From Candidatus Obscuribacterales bacterium (GTDB lineage: Bacteria; Cyanobacteriota; Vampirovibrionia; Obscuribacterales; Obscuribacteraceae), in NCBI GenBank assembly GCA_019746975.1, contig JAIERK010000031.1:1-48624 (forward strand): a DNA stretch of 48,624 bases, read 5' to 3'. Shown here piece by piece: positions 18,685 to 27,884 of this stretch; position 1 is the stretch's first letter; every line of letters starts with the position of its first letter. A program made the translations under genes and the position numbers. The notes under the pieces are model-generated. The model worked only from the letters and a program-made list of their open reading frames with translations. It ran no database searches and had not been told where the DNA came from.

Positions 18685-19608
18685 ATGGCATCTACCTCAG
18701 ACAAGTTATCAATTTCCTCGCCGTCAACTGGTCGTCGGCATGCATGGCTGTCTCGCTTATTGGCTCCTGCCTTTGTAGACGATGATGCGCGGCTCCAACA
18801 GGTTGTTCGTGGAAAAATCGTGCTAGTCACAGGCGCCTCATTTGGAATCGGCGAGAGCCTGGTTCGTCGACTGGCAGCTGCCGATGCCAGAGTCATTCTG
18901 GCGGCTCGCAGTGAAGAGCGATTGAGTGAGCTGGTAGGTCACATTAGAAATTCCGGAGGGCGCGCCGATGCAATATGTGTCGATCTGTCTAACTCTGAGA
19001 ATGTCGAGCGAGCAGCGGCTGAGGTTGTACGGATTAGTGGTGGCGTTGATGTGGTTGTTCACAATGCCGGCAAGTCCATTCGCCGTTCTCTCGCGCTTTC
19101 TCTCGATCGCTTTCATGACTTTCAACGCTTGATGGCGGTGAATTATCTTGGACCTGTGCAGCTTCAATTAGCACTTTTGCCTTCCATGTTCGAGCGTGGA
19201 GGCGGACAGATAATCAATGTTTCTTCACTCGGAGTGCGCTTGCCTCCAGCGCCGCGGTGGTCTGCTTACCTGGCGTCGAAATCGGCATTCGATATCTGGT
19301 TGCGCAGTTCCGCACCGGAGTTGCGCCATCGCGGTGTGCACTGTACATCGATCTATTTGGGCTTGGTTCACACACGCATGAGCGCGCCGACTCCTGATTA
19401 TCGCTTGATGCCTGGTCAAACACCAGATGAAGCAGCGCAAGTACTTTGTCGTGCGATCATTCACCGAGAATTGCGAATTGCACCTTGGTGGCTGACTCCA
19501 GTAGAGTGGTTATCTACTCCATTGGCAGAGCCGATGGAGTATGTTTTTTCCCGCATGTTCCTGAAAGGAAGCGATACACCTGCTGCTCGCGGTGACAAGA
19601 TTGAGTAA
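18685..19608 (+). CDS. Short-chain dehydrogenase/reductase
   Basis: This 307-residue Rossmann protein has the cofactor motif TGASFGIG, the NAG motif in VVHNAGKS, and the catalytic Ser-Tyr-Lys in NVSSLGVRLPPAPRWSAYLASKSAF. A C-terminal tail of about 60 residues after the core contains hydrophobic WWLTPVEWLSTPLAEPMEYVF, perhaps membrane-associated. Start at 18685 is chosen because GGAGA lies four bases before it; an upstream in-frame ATG lacks one. It overlaps the acyl-CoA ligase by 17 bases, so an operon acting on fatty acyl or polyketide-like substrates is likely, by inference. Confidence 0.88.
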   Translation: MASTSDKLSISSPSTGRRHAWLSRLLAPAFVDDDARLQQVVRGKIVLVTGASFGIGESLVRRLAAADARVILAARSEERLSELVGHIRNSGGRADAICVDLSNSENVERAAAEVVRISGGVDVVVHNAGKSIRRSLALSLDRFHDFQRLMAVNYLGPVQLQLALLPSMFERGGGQIINVSSLGVRLPPAPRWSAYLASKSAFDIWLRSSAPELRHRGVHCTSIYLGLVHTRMSAPTPDYRLMPGQTPDEAAQVLCRAIIHRELRIAPWWLTPVEWLSTPLAEPMEYVFSRMFLKGSDTPAARGDKIE

Positions 19609-21130
19609 GGGAGTCTTTTCTGCCATTCTTACTTCCCTCTGGCGATCTGGTGTTTTGCATCTAACACCAGCGGAGCTAGTAAAAGCGCTCCAGATCTGGT
19701 GGAGTTGTGGCAACTCATTTGCGCTCTTGGCTGAAATAGCTGCGATGCGCTTTCCTGCGTATTGCGCGATTCACGACGAAGATGGGGCATTATCTTTTGC
19801 AGAAATGGTTGGTCAATCTAACGCCCTTGCAGCCAGTCTTAACGCATCTTATGGATTGCGGGCGGGGCTGAAATGTGCAATGCTCTGTCGCAATCACCGA
19901 GGCTTCGCGATTGCATTGCTGGCGCTCAGTCGACTTGGAGTAGATGTACTCCTGCTCAACCCGGACAGTCCAAGAACGAATCTCGGTGCCATAGTCCAGC
20001 AGCAAGCTCCAGATCTACTTTTATGCGATGAAGAGTTCGAGAAAACTTGGGCCGACGATTTTAGCGTTGGTGTTTACGTTCTCGATCAGAGTGAATTTGC
20101 TCAATCAGATTTTCGACCCAAATGCGGTTTGCCTAGATTGACACGTCCTTCGCAGCTCGTTGTTCTGACCTCTGGATCGACCGGTCGCCAAAAGGGTATT
20201 CGTCGCAGACCGAGCCTCTGGTCTGTTCTTCCAGTATTCTCTGCATTGATTGAGGGATTGCCTATCTCGCTGCATCGTCCGGCACTGCTAGCAATACCAC
20301 TTTTTCACGGCTACGGACTTGCTACATTTGCAATGACACTAGCTCTGGCAGCACCATTACATATGGCACGTCGGTTTGAGATAGCACCAATCACAGCGCA
20401 GCTCCCCGACAACAGCGCACCGATCGTGGTCAGTGTGCCAACGTTATTGAAACGTTGGCTTGATAAGACTAATGACCTCGCCAATTTTCCAGTGGGCGCA
20501 ATTATCACTGGTAGTGCACCACTAAATCCTGAGTTATGCACCGACCTATTGAACACTTTCGGTGACGTTATCTTCAATCTGTACGGCTCCACAGAAGCTG
20601 GCGTTATGTGCATGGCCAATCCTCATCAACTCCGCCTGGCACCAGGTACGGTCGGTCATCCGTTGACAGGAACCATGATTAAAGTGTTGAGTCCAAATGG
20701 TTCACCAGTCGACGTTGGTGAAGTCGGACAAATTTTTGTGAGAGGTCCGTTGGTTTTATATCTTGACCAAAGCGGTTGGTATGACACCGGAGATCTCGGC
20801 TATCTTGATTCCGAAAGCAGATTGTTCGTAGTTGGTCGAAAAGACAATATGTTCATTTCAGGGGGCGAGAATGTTTATCCAGAAACAACAGAGAAAGCAT
20901 TACTGACTCATCCGTCAGTAAAAGATGCGGCCGTCCTGGTCCAACCCGATTCGGAATTTGGTCAATCGATGGTAGCTCTCGTTGTTCCGAAAACCGAGAC
21001 CATCCAGGAGGAGGAGCTACGTAGCTGGCTTCGTGAGCGTTTGGAGCGGTATCAATTGCCGCGGCAGGTTCGTATTGTGTCGTCGATCCCGCGCAATTCG
21101 CTTGGTAAGGTCGATCAGGCTGCACTGTAG
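19592..21130 (+). CDS. AMP-binding fatty acyl-CoA/acyl-ACP ligase
   Basis: This 512-residue adenylate-forming enzyme has the phosphate-binding TSGSTGRQKG, the ANL motif LYGSTEAG, YDTGDLGYLDSE, GRKDNMFISGGENVYPE and the C-terminal IPRNSLGKVDQ with its catalytic lysine. An N-terminal helical region (LWRSGVLHLTPAELVKALQ) is typical of long-chain acyl-CoA ligases of this type. It should activate a carboxylic acid to an acyl-adenylate and then a thioester. GTG at 19592 is used; a Shine-Dalgarno is not obvious, and the start lies inside the end of the SDR gene, fitting translational coupling. Substrate is not predictable. Confidence 0.9.
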   Translation: MTRLSKGVFSAILTSLWRSGVLHLTPAELVKALQIWWSCGNSFALLAEIAAMRFPAYCAIHDEDGALSFAEMVGQSNALAASLNASYGLRAGLKCAMLCRNHRGFAIALLALSRLGVDVLLLNPDSPRTNLGAIVQQQAPDLLLCDEEFEKTWADDFSVGVYVLDQSEFAQSDFRPKCGLPRLTRPSQLVVLTSGSTGRQKGIRRRPSLWSVLPVFSALIEGLPISLHRPALLAIPLFHGYGLATFAMTLALAAPLHMARRFEIAPITAQLPDNSAPIVVSVPTLLKRWLDKTNDLANFPVGAIITGSAPLNPELCTDLLNTFGDVIFNLYGSTEAGVMCMANPHQLRLAPGTVGHPLTGTMIKVLSPNGSPVDVGEVGQIFVRGPLVLYLDQSGWYDTGDLGYLDSESRLFVVGRKDNMFISGGENVYPETTEKALLTHPSVKDAAVLVQPDSEFGQSMVALVVPKTETIQEEELRSWLRERLERYQLPRQVRIVSSIPRNSLGKVDQAAL

Positions 21131-21270
21131 GAAATCGACGCTTTTCGCTGAACTTGAGAACGATGGTTTGACCATCACATATTGATACTTTGTCTTGAGA
21201 AAGCTGGTTTCGTTTGTAATGATAAGCACTTCATGCTAGAGAATCATATGGTAAGTGGAGTGCCTAACCC

Positions 21271-21975
21271 ATGTTAGAAGTTGTCCCGCAGACTACTAAC
21301 CAGCCTCCGCAAGACGGCGGAGCGCCTGTGGTCGATAAATCTCGTGTTCGGCTCTGGCAGACGCACTGTGATGATGCTGTGCGATTTCTGGAAGAAGGGC
21401 AACACCGCAAGGCTCGGCAGAAATTCAGGTCAGCGCTTAAAGAAGCGACGCGTTTCGGCGAAAGTGATGAGCGGCTGGCAAGTACATTGTTGAATCTTCT
21501 AGCTTGCGAAATTGAGCTCAAGGATGGTGAGCTCAGTCGTGAGGAGGCGCTGGAGCTGATCGCTCTTTCGCTACGTGTCCATTTGAATTGTTACGGCAAA
21601 GAAAGCGAAGATACAGCATCCTGTATGCTCAACGTGGGGATTCTCCTGGAGGCATACGATCAGTTCTATCAAGCGAATTCATCGATAGAACAGGCGATTG
21701 CGATCCTTCGCAGTGTAGAAACACAGAGTCCGCGTTGGTCGACGCTATTGTGCCATTCTTTGTTCAATCGCGCTGCGCTTATCTGGTCAAGCGAACAGCT
21801 TCGACCCAAGCGCGAAGAAGCATTGTCCCTGGCTGAAGAGTCTTACAAGCTTGCTGTTGAACTTTATGGAATCGGCGATGATCTTGTCGATGCCATACGA
21901 TCACTGCGCGACAGCATCAGCTCGTCTATTGAAGATGACGCTGAATTCGAGCCCGAGACCTTCACCCTTTTCTAA
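21271..21975 (+). CDS. TPR-like helical protein
   Basis: This 234-residue soluble protein has four helix pairs resembling TPRs, at about 31-60 (CDDAVRFLEEGQHRKARQKF), 68-100, 112-150 and 185-215, in the style of large TPR proteins where each unit handles 'LYG'-type segments. No signal peptide, membrane segment or enzyme motif is present. It is acidic at both ends. Probably a scaffold; partner unknown. GGAG lies ten bases before the ATG. Confidence 0.75.
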   Translation: MLEVVPQTTNQPPQDGGAPVVDKSRVRLWQTHCDDAVRFLEEGQHRKARQKFRSALKEATRFGESDERLASTLLNLLACEIELKDGELSREEALELIALSLRVHLNCYGKESEDTASCMLNVGILLEAYDQFYQANSSIEQAIAILRSVETQSPRWSTLLCHSLFNRAALIWSSEQLRPKREEALSLAEESYKLAVELYGIGDDLVDAIRSLRDSISSSIEDDAEFEPETFTLF

Positions 21976-22342
21976 GGCGAATCATTGCTTGCGGGCAAAT
22001 GTTTGATGTACCGGTTATCTCGAACCTTTAGGGACGCGCCGCCGGCCGTTGTATTGATCTAGCTGTTTTGGACGGTGTCACTGATTAACTCGTGTGTTTG
22101 GCTACACCCAGTAAATGGCATTGAGGTCGATAAGACCGTTTAGACCGTTTCCGTCTCCGCAGCCACGAATGTTCGAGGTCCCGTTTCTCTAACCTGTGAG
22201 AGGCGCCGTTGTACCGCTCAACAGCTTTGGTTTCGTTAAATATGAACGGGCTCGTCGGCGCACTCATATTATCCAATATCATTGGGTGTAAACCCAGAAA
22301 CTTTGCGGTTTAAGCCGGGTAGTCAAGTGGAAAGAATTGACT
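21976..22342. other. Intergenic stretch with no supported gene
   Basis: About 370 bases before the exported-protein gene; short frames on both strands lack a start context or known family. It contains a short GACCGTTT direct repeat pair around 22125-22150 of no clear meaning. Confidence 0.4.
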
Positions 22343-23203
22343 ATGAATTGCTCTTGGACTACCAAAGTTTCGGTCTTCCTGTTAGCCGGCCATTTATGGA
22401 CCGGCAGCGCGGTTGCGGGGGAAACTTTGAGGCTGGAAGCACAGGTCGAGCATTCGGAGTATCAGCAACCGCTCGACGATTTCAAGGTGGGCTCGGCGCT
22501 GGATGAGAGTCTGCTACCAACAGGGCAGGATGGGCAGGGCAATTGGTGGCGCGTTCCCGGTTGGCTTGCGGGGCAATGGCAAAAGACAGGCAGAATTACA
22601 GTCCTTTCGTTTAAAGACCTGGCGACCAACGAAGAGGTGCCGGGCCCGAAGCACGTTAAGGTGCACTATCCAGACAACGAAGTACTTGGGCATCAAACCG
22701 ACTGTCATGGCGACATCTGGACGTATGTTCCAATTCCATACGTGGTCAGGACGATCTCCGGGGGACGTACCAACGTCAACATCGTTAACGCTTTCGACGA
22801 GGTCGAAGCCGATGATGATAGTGTGACCTTGAGAATATTCACGGTGACGCTTGTAGTTGATAACGCAACCAGCAAGGTTATCTCGGTTTGCCAGCGTGAG
22901 TCGCTCCAGACTCTGACCGCCGTCAATGAATCCAAGATGGAGATCGTTGACTCTACCAAGTTTTTCGACAGAGACGGCAAGGCAATTTACTCAAAAAAAC
23001 TGCTTACACATAGTCAACGGTTGGGTCGTTTTTCTCCAACTCATTTCTTAGATCGCTCGACTAACCGACCGTTGCCCTGGCGTGCCTCGTACAAGCTGCC
23101 GCGCGACTTGCGCGATTCAGCGTATGTTCCACTCGATTTACGAGATTCATTTGCCAGCTTCTTAAGAAGCCACAATTTGACTGCGTTGATTCCGGAGACC
23201 TAA
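22343..23203 (+). CDS. Exported protein of unknown function
   Basis: This 286-residue protein starts with a clear signal peptide (TTKVSVFLLAGHLWTGSAVA). The mature part is beta-rich with conserved-looking DCHGDIWTYVPIPYVV and a late RDLRDSAYVPLDLRDSFASF duplicated RDLRDS pattern. No family is recognised. ATG at 22343 is chosen over a TTG two codons earlier because of the signal peptide and an upstream GGAAAG. Likely periplasmic. Confidence 0.75.
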   Translation: MNCSWTTKVSVFLLAGHLWTGSAVAGETLRLEAQVEHSEYQQPLDDFKVGSALDESLLPTGQDGQGNWWRVPGWLAGQWQKTGRITVLSFKDLATNEEVPGPKHVKVHYPDNEVLGHQTDCHGDIWTYVPIPYVVRTISGGRTNVNIVNAFDEVEADDDSVTLRIFTVTLVVDNATSKVISVCQRESLQTLTAVNESKMEIVDSTKFFDRDGKAIYSKKLLTHSQRLGRFSPTHFLDRSTNRPLPWRASYKLPRDLRDSAYVPLDLRDSFASFLRSHNLTALIPET

Positions 23204-23387
23204 TTCATCCAGTCTCGTGACAAGCATCTCCGAAGTAAAAACGTCGTTCTCAATACCGTAAAATATGGTGAGGTTTTGTTGTGAAAACGCTTAGTCGATA
23301 GTCGGGAACTAATCGGACAACACCGAACGGCAAGTTCGAAATCTCGATTCTCGCTGGTCAACTAAGCAGGGTGGCGGAGGATGATGA

Positions 23388-23720
23388 ATGAAGTTCATTT
23401 TCGAAGTTACGATCAATCCCGGCTATAGGCTTGAAGATTACGCTGAGATCTGGGAAGCAGAAAGTAAGATCATTCAAAGAGAGCCAGGTGCTCTCGGTAC
23501 AAGACTGCACCGCTGCATAGGGGTGCCATCAAAGCTGGTGGCAATTGCCAGCTGGCAATCAAAAGAATTGCGCGATGCTGCAATTGATAATCTAAAAGAC
23601 AACGAAGAGCTGAAGCAGCTTGTGGCGAGAAAAGACAAAGTAGTTACGCTCAATCGACTTGGTGAATTCGAGGAACCTGAGTGGATTGTACTTGCCGAAG
23701 AACAGTTGGTTAACTCATGA
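23388..23720 (+). CDS. Antibiotic biosynthesis monooxygenase-like (ABM) protein
   Basis: This 110-residue protein fits a dimeric alpha/beta barrel: a first strand MKFIFEVTINPG, a helix, the GALGTRLHRC strand-turn, SKLVAIASWQSKELRDAAI, and a last strand. That is the pattern of the ABM family (monooxygenase, heme-degrading or cofactor-free decarboxylase relatives). Which reaction is unknown. GGAGG seven bases before the ATG. It overlaps the next gene by four bases (ATGA) and so is translationally coupled. Confidence 0.75.
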   Translation: MKFIFEVTINPGYRLEDYAEIWEAESKIIQREPGALGTRLHRCIGVPSKLVAIASWQSKELRDAAIDNLKDNEELKQLVARKDKVVTLNRLGEFEEPEWIVLAEEQLVNS

Positions 23721-24169
23721 CAGATACGACATTCTTGAATTCGCAGATTATCGCTGATCGCTGCCGCGTCATTGATGCTGTCAACCTGATCGGATTGGCT
23801 GCTGATCTTCGCGACTGGTCTCGTTGTCGAAGCCAATTTGCCGATCAAGTAGTTGTAGACTATTCGTCTTTAATGGGCGGGCAGGCTGAAATTATTGATG
23901 CTGACGCTTTGATAGAGCGATGGAGAGTTTTCTTCGACGCAATGTTTGAGGTAACGCAGCATCTGATAACAAACCATTGTGTAGAGCTCGACCAGTCTTC
24001 TGCAAACTGTATTTCGCAGTTTGTGGCGCATCATGTGTGTCTTGGCAGCGACACCAGGTGGACAATCGCCGGAATCTACAGACATAAGCTTACCAACCGC
24101 GATGGTCGCTGGAATGTAACGTCCATGACGATGACGCGTTCTTGGGAGGAAGGGCAAAGACCCTTCTGA
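23717..24169 (+). CDS. SnoaL-like (NTF2-fold) protein
   Basis: This 150-residue protein resembles the SnoaL-like/NTF2-fold superfamily. An N-terminal helix pair (ADRCRVIDAVNLIGLAADLR) is followed by DWSRCRSQFADQVVVDYSSL, then a helix, then strands TQHLITNHCVELDQSSANC and the late GRWNVTSMTMTRSW. Members include aromatic ring hydroxylase subunits, cyclases and isomerases, so no single reaction follows. Its coupling to the ABM-like gene suggests the two products act on the same small molecule. Confidence 0.75.
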   Translation: MTDTTFLNSQIIADRCRVIDAVNLIGLAADLRDWSRCRSQFADQVVVDYSSLMGGQAEIIDADALIERWRVFFDAMFEVTQHLITNHCVELDQSSANCISQFVAHHVCLGSDTRWTIAGIYRHKLTNRDGRWNVTSMTMTRSWEEGQRPF

Positions 24170-24232
24170 AGCTCAATAATCAAGAGGTGCTAACATTAAC
24201 AGCCGGATCAAGTGCGTTTTACGGAGTATCTT

Positions 24233-25654
24233 ATGCCAACAAAAGGACTGAAACGAGCCGCAGCGTTCCTGGATGGTTGGCTGCAGTATCGGTACAAGCG
24301 CCTCGATATTCCGGGTTTTGTAGTGGCAATTGCGAGTGAGGGCGAAATTGTCTTCAAGAAAGCCTATGGTTTCGCCGATCTGGAGCGAAACGTGAAGATG
24401 ACAACAAATCATATTTTTCGAGTCGCATCACATTCGAAAACGTTTTCTGCCACTGCAGTCATGCAGCTCGCGGAGCAAAAGAAACTCAATATAGATGAGC
24501 CCATCTGTAACTATTTGGAATGGCTGAAAGTGCATAGAGATCCACGCATGAGTAGAGTTACTACTCGTCAGCTTTTGTCCCACAGCGCAGGTGTAATTCG
24601 AGACGGCCTGGATTGCAACTACTGGCAGATGATTGACGGATTTCCGGACGAAGGCATCTTTATCGAGGAGATGAAGAAAGCAGATTTGGTCTTGGACAGC
24701 AATCTGAAAATGAAGTATTCAAATTTTGGCTATACGCTGATTGGATGTCTCATCGAGACCATATCTGGCGTTTCATACCATGAGTATGTGGACAAGAACA
24801 TTATTTCGAAGCTCGGTTTGAAAGCGACAGGACCAGAATTCGAAGAGAAAATAATGGCCTCGCTCGTAACCGGATATACTCGAAAAGAGGACGGACGGCG
24901 CTTGCCTTGTGATAAGCGCTCTAATACCAGAGCGATGGCTGCGGCTACCGGGTTTTACTCCACGGCGTCCGATCTAATCAAATACTTTAACGCGCAAATG
25001 GTTGGGTCCGGAAAATTGCTTTCGGATGAATCGAAGAAAGAAATGCAGCGTACTCAGTGGCGCGTCATGGATATTCCTGACTTCGAAGAATACGGGCTGG
25101 GCCTTGAAATCAGTTACTCCAATGATAGGCGGTTGTTCGGACATGGTGGCGGATTTCCAGGACAGATAACAAAAACATTCTGCGATCCCGACAACGGATT
25201 GATAGTTGTGGTGCTCACCAATTGCATCGATGGTGACGCGCGCACCATTGCAAGAGGAATTCTAACTGTGATCGATCATTTCGAGCGCAGCGATCAATGC
25301 TGCGATTCGGCTACTTTGGGGCTGTTGCGCCCTTTTCAAGGAATATTTCGTGGGCTCTGGGGTGATCTTGGTATCGTCGAAAATGGTCCCCATCTTGCTG
25401 CCGTTAATCCTGACGTGTGGTCTCCATTTGGTGCCGATCAGAGCGTTCAGATACTGGAGAGAATTGACGACTCTACACTTAAGGTGGCGCGTGCCGGTGG
25501 ATTTGATAACCCCGGCGAATTGGTGCATTACGAATTCGACGAACATGACAATGTGAAAGCGCTTCGGTATGGTGGCTCTCACCTGTGGCCGGATGAAGAG
25601 TACCGTCAGTATCTCTCGAAAACTTTTGACAAGCATTCGCTGGTATCAAGCTAG
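24233..25654 (+). CDS. Serine hydrolase, beta-lactamase/PBP4-like fold
   Basis: This 473-residue protein carries Ser-x-x-Lys as SHSK (Ser66-Lys69), YSN (Tyr162) and an HGGG box, as in class C beta-lactamase-like esterases and peptidases. No signal peptide is seen, so it may be cytoplasmic, unlike the exported relative at 13.5-15 kb. A C-terminal domain after about residue 370 is not recognised. GGAG six bases before the ATG at 24233 supports this start over an in-frame GTG seven codons upstream. It follows the SnoaL-like gene by 63 bases. Its end overlaps the methyltransferase fragment. Confidence 0.85.
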   Translation: MPTKGLKRAAAFLDGWLQYRYKRLDIPGFVVAIASEGEIVFKKAYGFADLERNVKMTTNHIFRVASHSKTFSATAVMQLAEQKKLNIDEPICNYLEWLKVHRDPRMSRVTTRQLLSHSAGVIRDGLDCNYWQMIDGFPDEGIFIEEMKKADLVLDSNLKMKYSNFGYTLIGCLIETISGVSYHEYVDKNIISKLGLKATGPEFEEKIMASLVTGYTRKEDGRRLPCDKRSNTRAMAAATGFYSTASDLIKYFNAQMVGSGKLLSDESKKEMQRTQWRVMDIPDFEEYGLGLEISYSNDRRLFGHGGGFPGQITKTFCDPDNGLIVVVLTNCIDGDARTIARGILTVIDHFERSDQCCDSATLGLLRPFQGIFRGLWGDLGIVENGPHLAAVNPDVWSPFGADQSVQILERIDDSTLKVARAGGFDNPGELVHYEFDEHDNVKALRYGGSHLWPDEEYRQYLSKTFDKHSLVSS

Positions 25655-25950
25655 TGGCCAGCTGTGCAAAATAATGAAGGCGTATGGAATTCCAGCGAGG
25701 GATATCTTTCCTTTGCATAATCGATCGAGTGTTGGTCGATATCGATTCCTGTGACCTGCCCCCATCCTTTTCGATGCACGTAACTGGCCGTACCTCCACG
25801 ACCGCAACCTACATCGAGCACCTTCCAATCCGGCATCGTCGGCATGCTTTCGAAAACCAGATCTATTGCTTCAATCTCACCCGCGAGAGCGAAGTCGTCA
25901 CCACCTACGGTGGCAAGAAAACGTTTGCCGTCGAATTCATCCATCTTCAT
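25651..25950 (-). pseudogene. Class I SAM methyltransferase, N-terminal fragment
   Basis: The 99-residue product starts like a class I methyltransferase: a helix, then WKVLDVGCGRGGTASYVHRKG (motif I) and VTGIDIDQHSIDYAKER (motif II region). Full-length members are about 200-300 residues; this stops after motif II, four bases inside the end of the opposing hydrolase gene. All later motifs are missing. It is a 5' stub left after the gene was truncated, most likely by a recombination that brought in the neighbouring hydrolase gene. Confidence 0.7.
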
Positions 25951-26037
25951 TTCGCCGTACCCTCAATCCAACAAGATTCTCAAATTAGGGGACTCAATTC
26001 GGCGTAAACTTGGAGAATTTTGGGAGAATCCCGCCAG

Positions 26038-26058
26038 GACGGCATTTCTAACGCCGTC
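26038..26058. other. Stem-loop after sensor kinase gene
   Basis: GACGGC and GCCGTC pair around a nine-base loop, about 35 bases past the end of the minus-strand kinase gene. No T-run follows, so it is only a possible terminator. Confidence 0.35.
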
Positions 26059-26090
26059 TATTGGAGACGCTTAATGCTCATATCAAACGA

Positions 26091-27884
26091 TCAGTCTCGA
26101 AGCAGAGGAAGTTGGAACCAGAACGTGCTGCCCTTGTCCTCGACGCTTCGAACGCCAATGACACCGCCATGAGCTTCGACGATTGCCTTGCATATGGCCA
26201 AACCGAGCCCTGTCCCCTGTTGCACTCGAACGCCGCTGCTCGAGACTTGCTTGTACTTCTCGAATATGCGGCTTAGCGCCGATTCCGGTATTCCCGGTCC
26301 GTTGTCCGTGATGCTAAATCGAATTGAATCTTCCGTCTCGAGTACTTCGATTTCGATCGAGCTATGCTCCGGCGAAAATTTGATTGCGTTTGACAATAGA
26401 TTGATCAACACTCTGACAATACGATCTTCGTCCGCAAATATTGACGCATCGAATTTCGAGGCGAGCAGAGCTATATTTTGAATCTCTGCGCTGGCTCTTA
26501 CTGCATCAATGGAATTGCTAATCGCGCGCTCCACAGGAAAGCGTGTTATTCGAAGGTCGATCTCACCGGCTTCAATTTTTTCGAGATCTAGCAATTCAGA
26601 AATTAACCTGGTCAGTCGCTTGACGCTAAGTTGTGCACGCTGAAACCTGACTTTCGAGGCCTCGGATATTTCACCGAGGCTGCCGCTCTGCACTAACTCG
26701 AACGATGTCCCGATTGACATGAGGGGGCTGCGAAGATCGTGACTGAGCATTGCGATGAAGTCCTGCTTGGCTTGCTCGAGCTGCTTGTATTCAGTTACAT
26801 CGTGTCCTACCAAGATATAAACTTTGATATTCGGATCCCAGGTTAGCGACCACTGAAAAATCTTGATTCCATCGACGGATGGTATCATCGCTAGCTCGAA
26901 ATCGTGCCTGGCACCATCGCTGAAACTATTGTTCTTCAGATTGTCCAGCATCCAGTCTCGTTGTTCAATGCTTACAAACTCTATGAATCGAGACTGCTCC
27001 ACTTCTTTGCCGTGACTGAGTGCAGTCTGGAAAGCGTTATTGGCTCTGGTGATTCGCCCGGTGTTGTCCATTGCAAACACAGCGTCGGCTGCATTGTCGA
27101 AGTTGGCACTTTCTCGATCTAAGGATTCTTTCAGAGCTGTTGCAACGTGGAAAAAGTCTTCGTCGAATTCGGCAATCTCATCCTTTCCCTTTGCTGATGG
27201 GCTGAGAGTTTTGCCGAGAGCGAGCCTGAGGCTGTTATCCTTCAGCGACTCGATCCGCTGGATAATGTCTTTGCTGAAACAGCTGGCAAGAAATGCCGTC
27301 AGCAAGATGTTGCCGAGTACCGAAAGCATCAGCCAGGATCGCACGAGAAAACCGGCCTGGGCCCTCTCATTCCTGATCTCTTTATCCACTTCCTCCTGGT
27401 AGATGATGAGATGCGAGATCGGCTCCGTGACCTCGACAATTCTCTCGTTGAGCATGATGCTAAAAATAGCCTGTTCCGGACCGGAGAGCCGAGTCAGATT
27501 CGACGCTTTCTTCGCTCCCTCGATTACATTGCATATGTTGTTGACGCCCAATTCCAGATCGCTAAGAGCTTCAAGCTGGCGCTTATCATTGCTGTACCAG
27601 TTGTTTCGAAGCTGAGTCATCATCGATCTTGTTGAGCTAGATAACGTCTTTCCTTCTAAGAACAACTTCGGGTCGTGTCTGAGCGTGAGTTCTGCTGCCA
27701 GCCAGGCAGCTTCGTTGCATTGAACCGCAATTTTATCCATCAGCTCTTTTGCTGCATTAGAGCGAATCTGCTTATCGACCTCTTGTGTTTCGCGATCGTG
27801 AAAATAGAGAAAAACCAGTACGAAGAGGAGCTCGAAGGCAAGCGGTACTGCGACAATGAGGAGCCATTTTTTCATGATGCTCAT
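26091..27884 (-). CDS. Membrane sensor histidine kinase (PAS)
   Basis: This 597-residue kinase has transmembrane segments at about 8-27 and 184-203 enclosing a helical periplasmic domain. They are followed by a HAMP-like region (about 205-255), a PAS domain (about 262-370), HisKA with the phospho-acceptor His382 in MLSHDLRSPL, and a HATPase with N box LINLLSNAIKFSP, G1 DNGPGIP and G2 GTGLGLAICKAI. All catalytic boxes look intact. It overlaps the upstream kinase by four bases (ATGA) with GAGG eight bases ahead, so the two are coupled. No response regulator lies next to it, so its partner must be encoded elsewhere. The input signal is unknown. Confidence 0.9.
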   Translation of the reverse strand: MSIMKKWLLIVAVPLAFELLFVLVFLYFHDRETQEVDKQIRSNAAKELMDKIAVQCNEAAWLAAELTLRHDPKLFLEGKTLSSSTRSMMTQLRNNWYSNDKRQLEALSDLELGVNNICNVIEGAKKASNLTRLSGPEQAIFSIMLNERIVEVTEPISHLIIYQEEVDKEIRNERAQAGFLVRSWLMLSVLGNILLTAFLASCFSKDIIQRIESLKDNSLRLALGKTLSPSAKGKDEIAEFDEDFFHVATALKESLDRESANFDNAADAVFAMDNTGRITRANNAFQTALSHGKEVEQSRFIEFVSIEQRDWMLDNLKNNSFSDGARHDFELAMIPSVDGIKIFQWSLTWDPNIKVYILVGHDVTEYKQLEQAKQDFIAMLSHDLRSPLMSIGTSFELVQSGSLGEISEASKVRFQRAQLSVKRLTRLISELLDLEKIEAGEIDLRITRFPVERAISNSIDAVRASAEIQNIALLASKFDASIFADEDRIVRVLINLLSNAIKFSPEHSSIEIEVLETEDSIRFSITDNGPGIPESALSRIFEKYKQVSSSGVRVQQGTGLGLAICKAIVEAHGGVIGVRSVEDKGSTFWFQLPLLRD

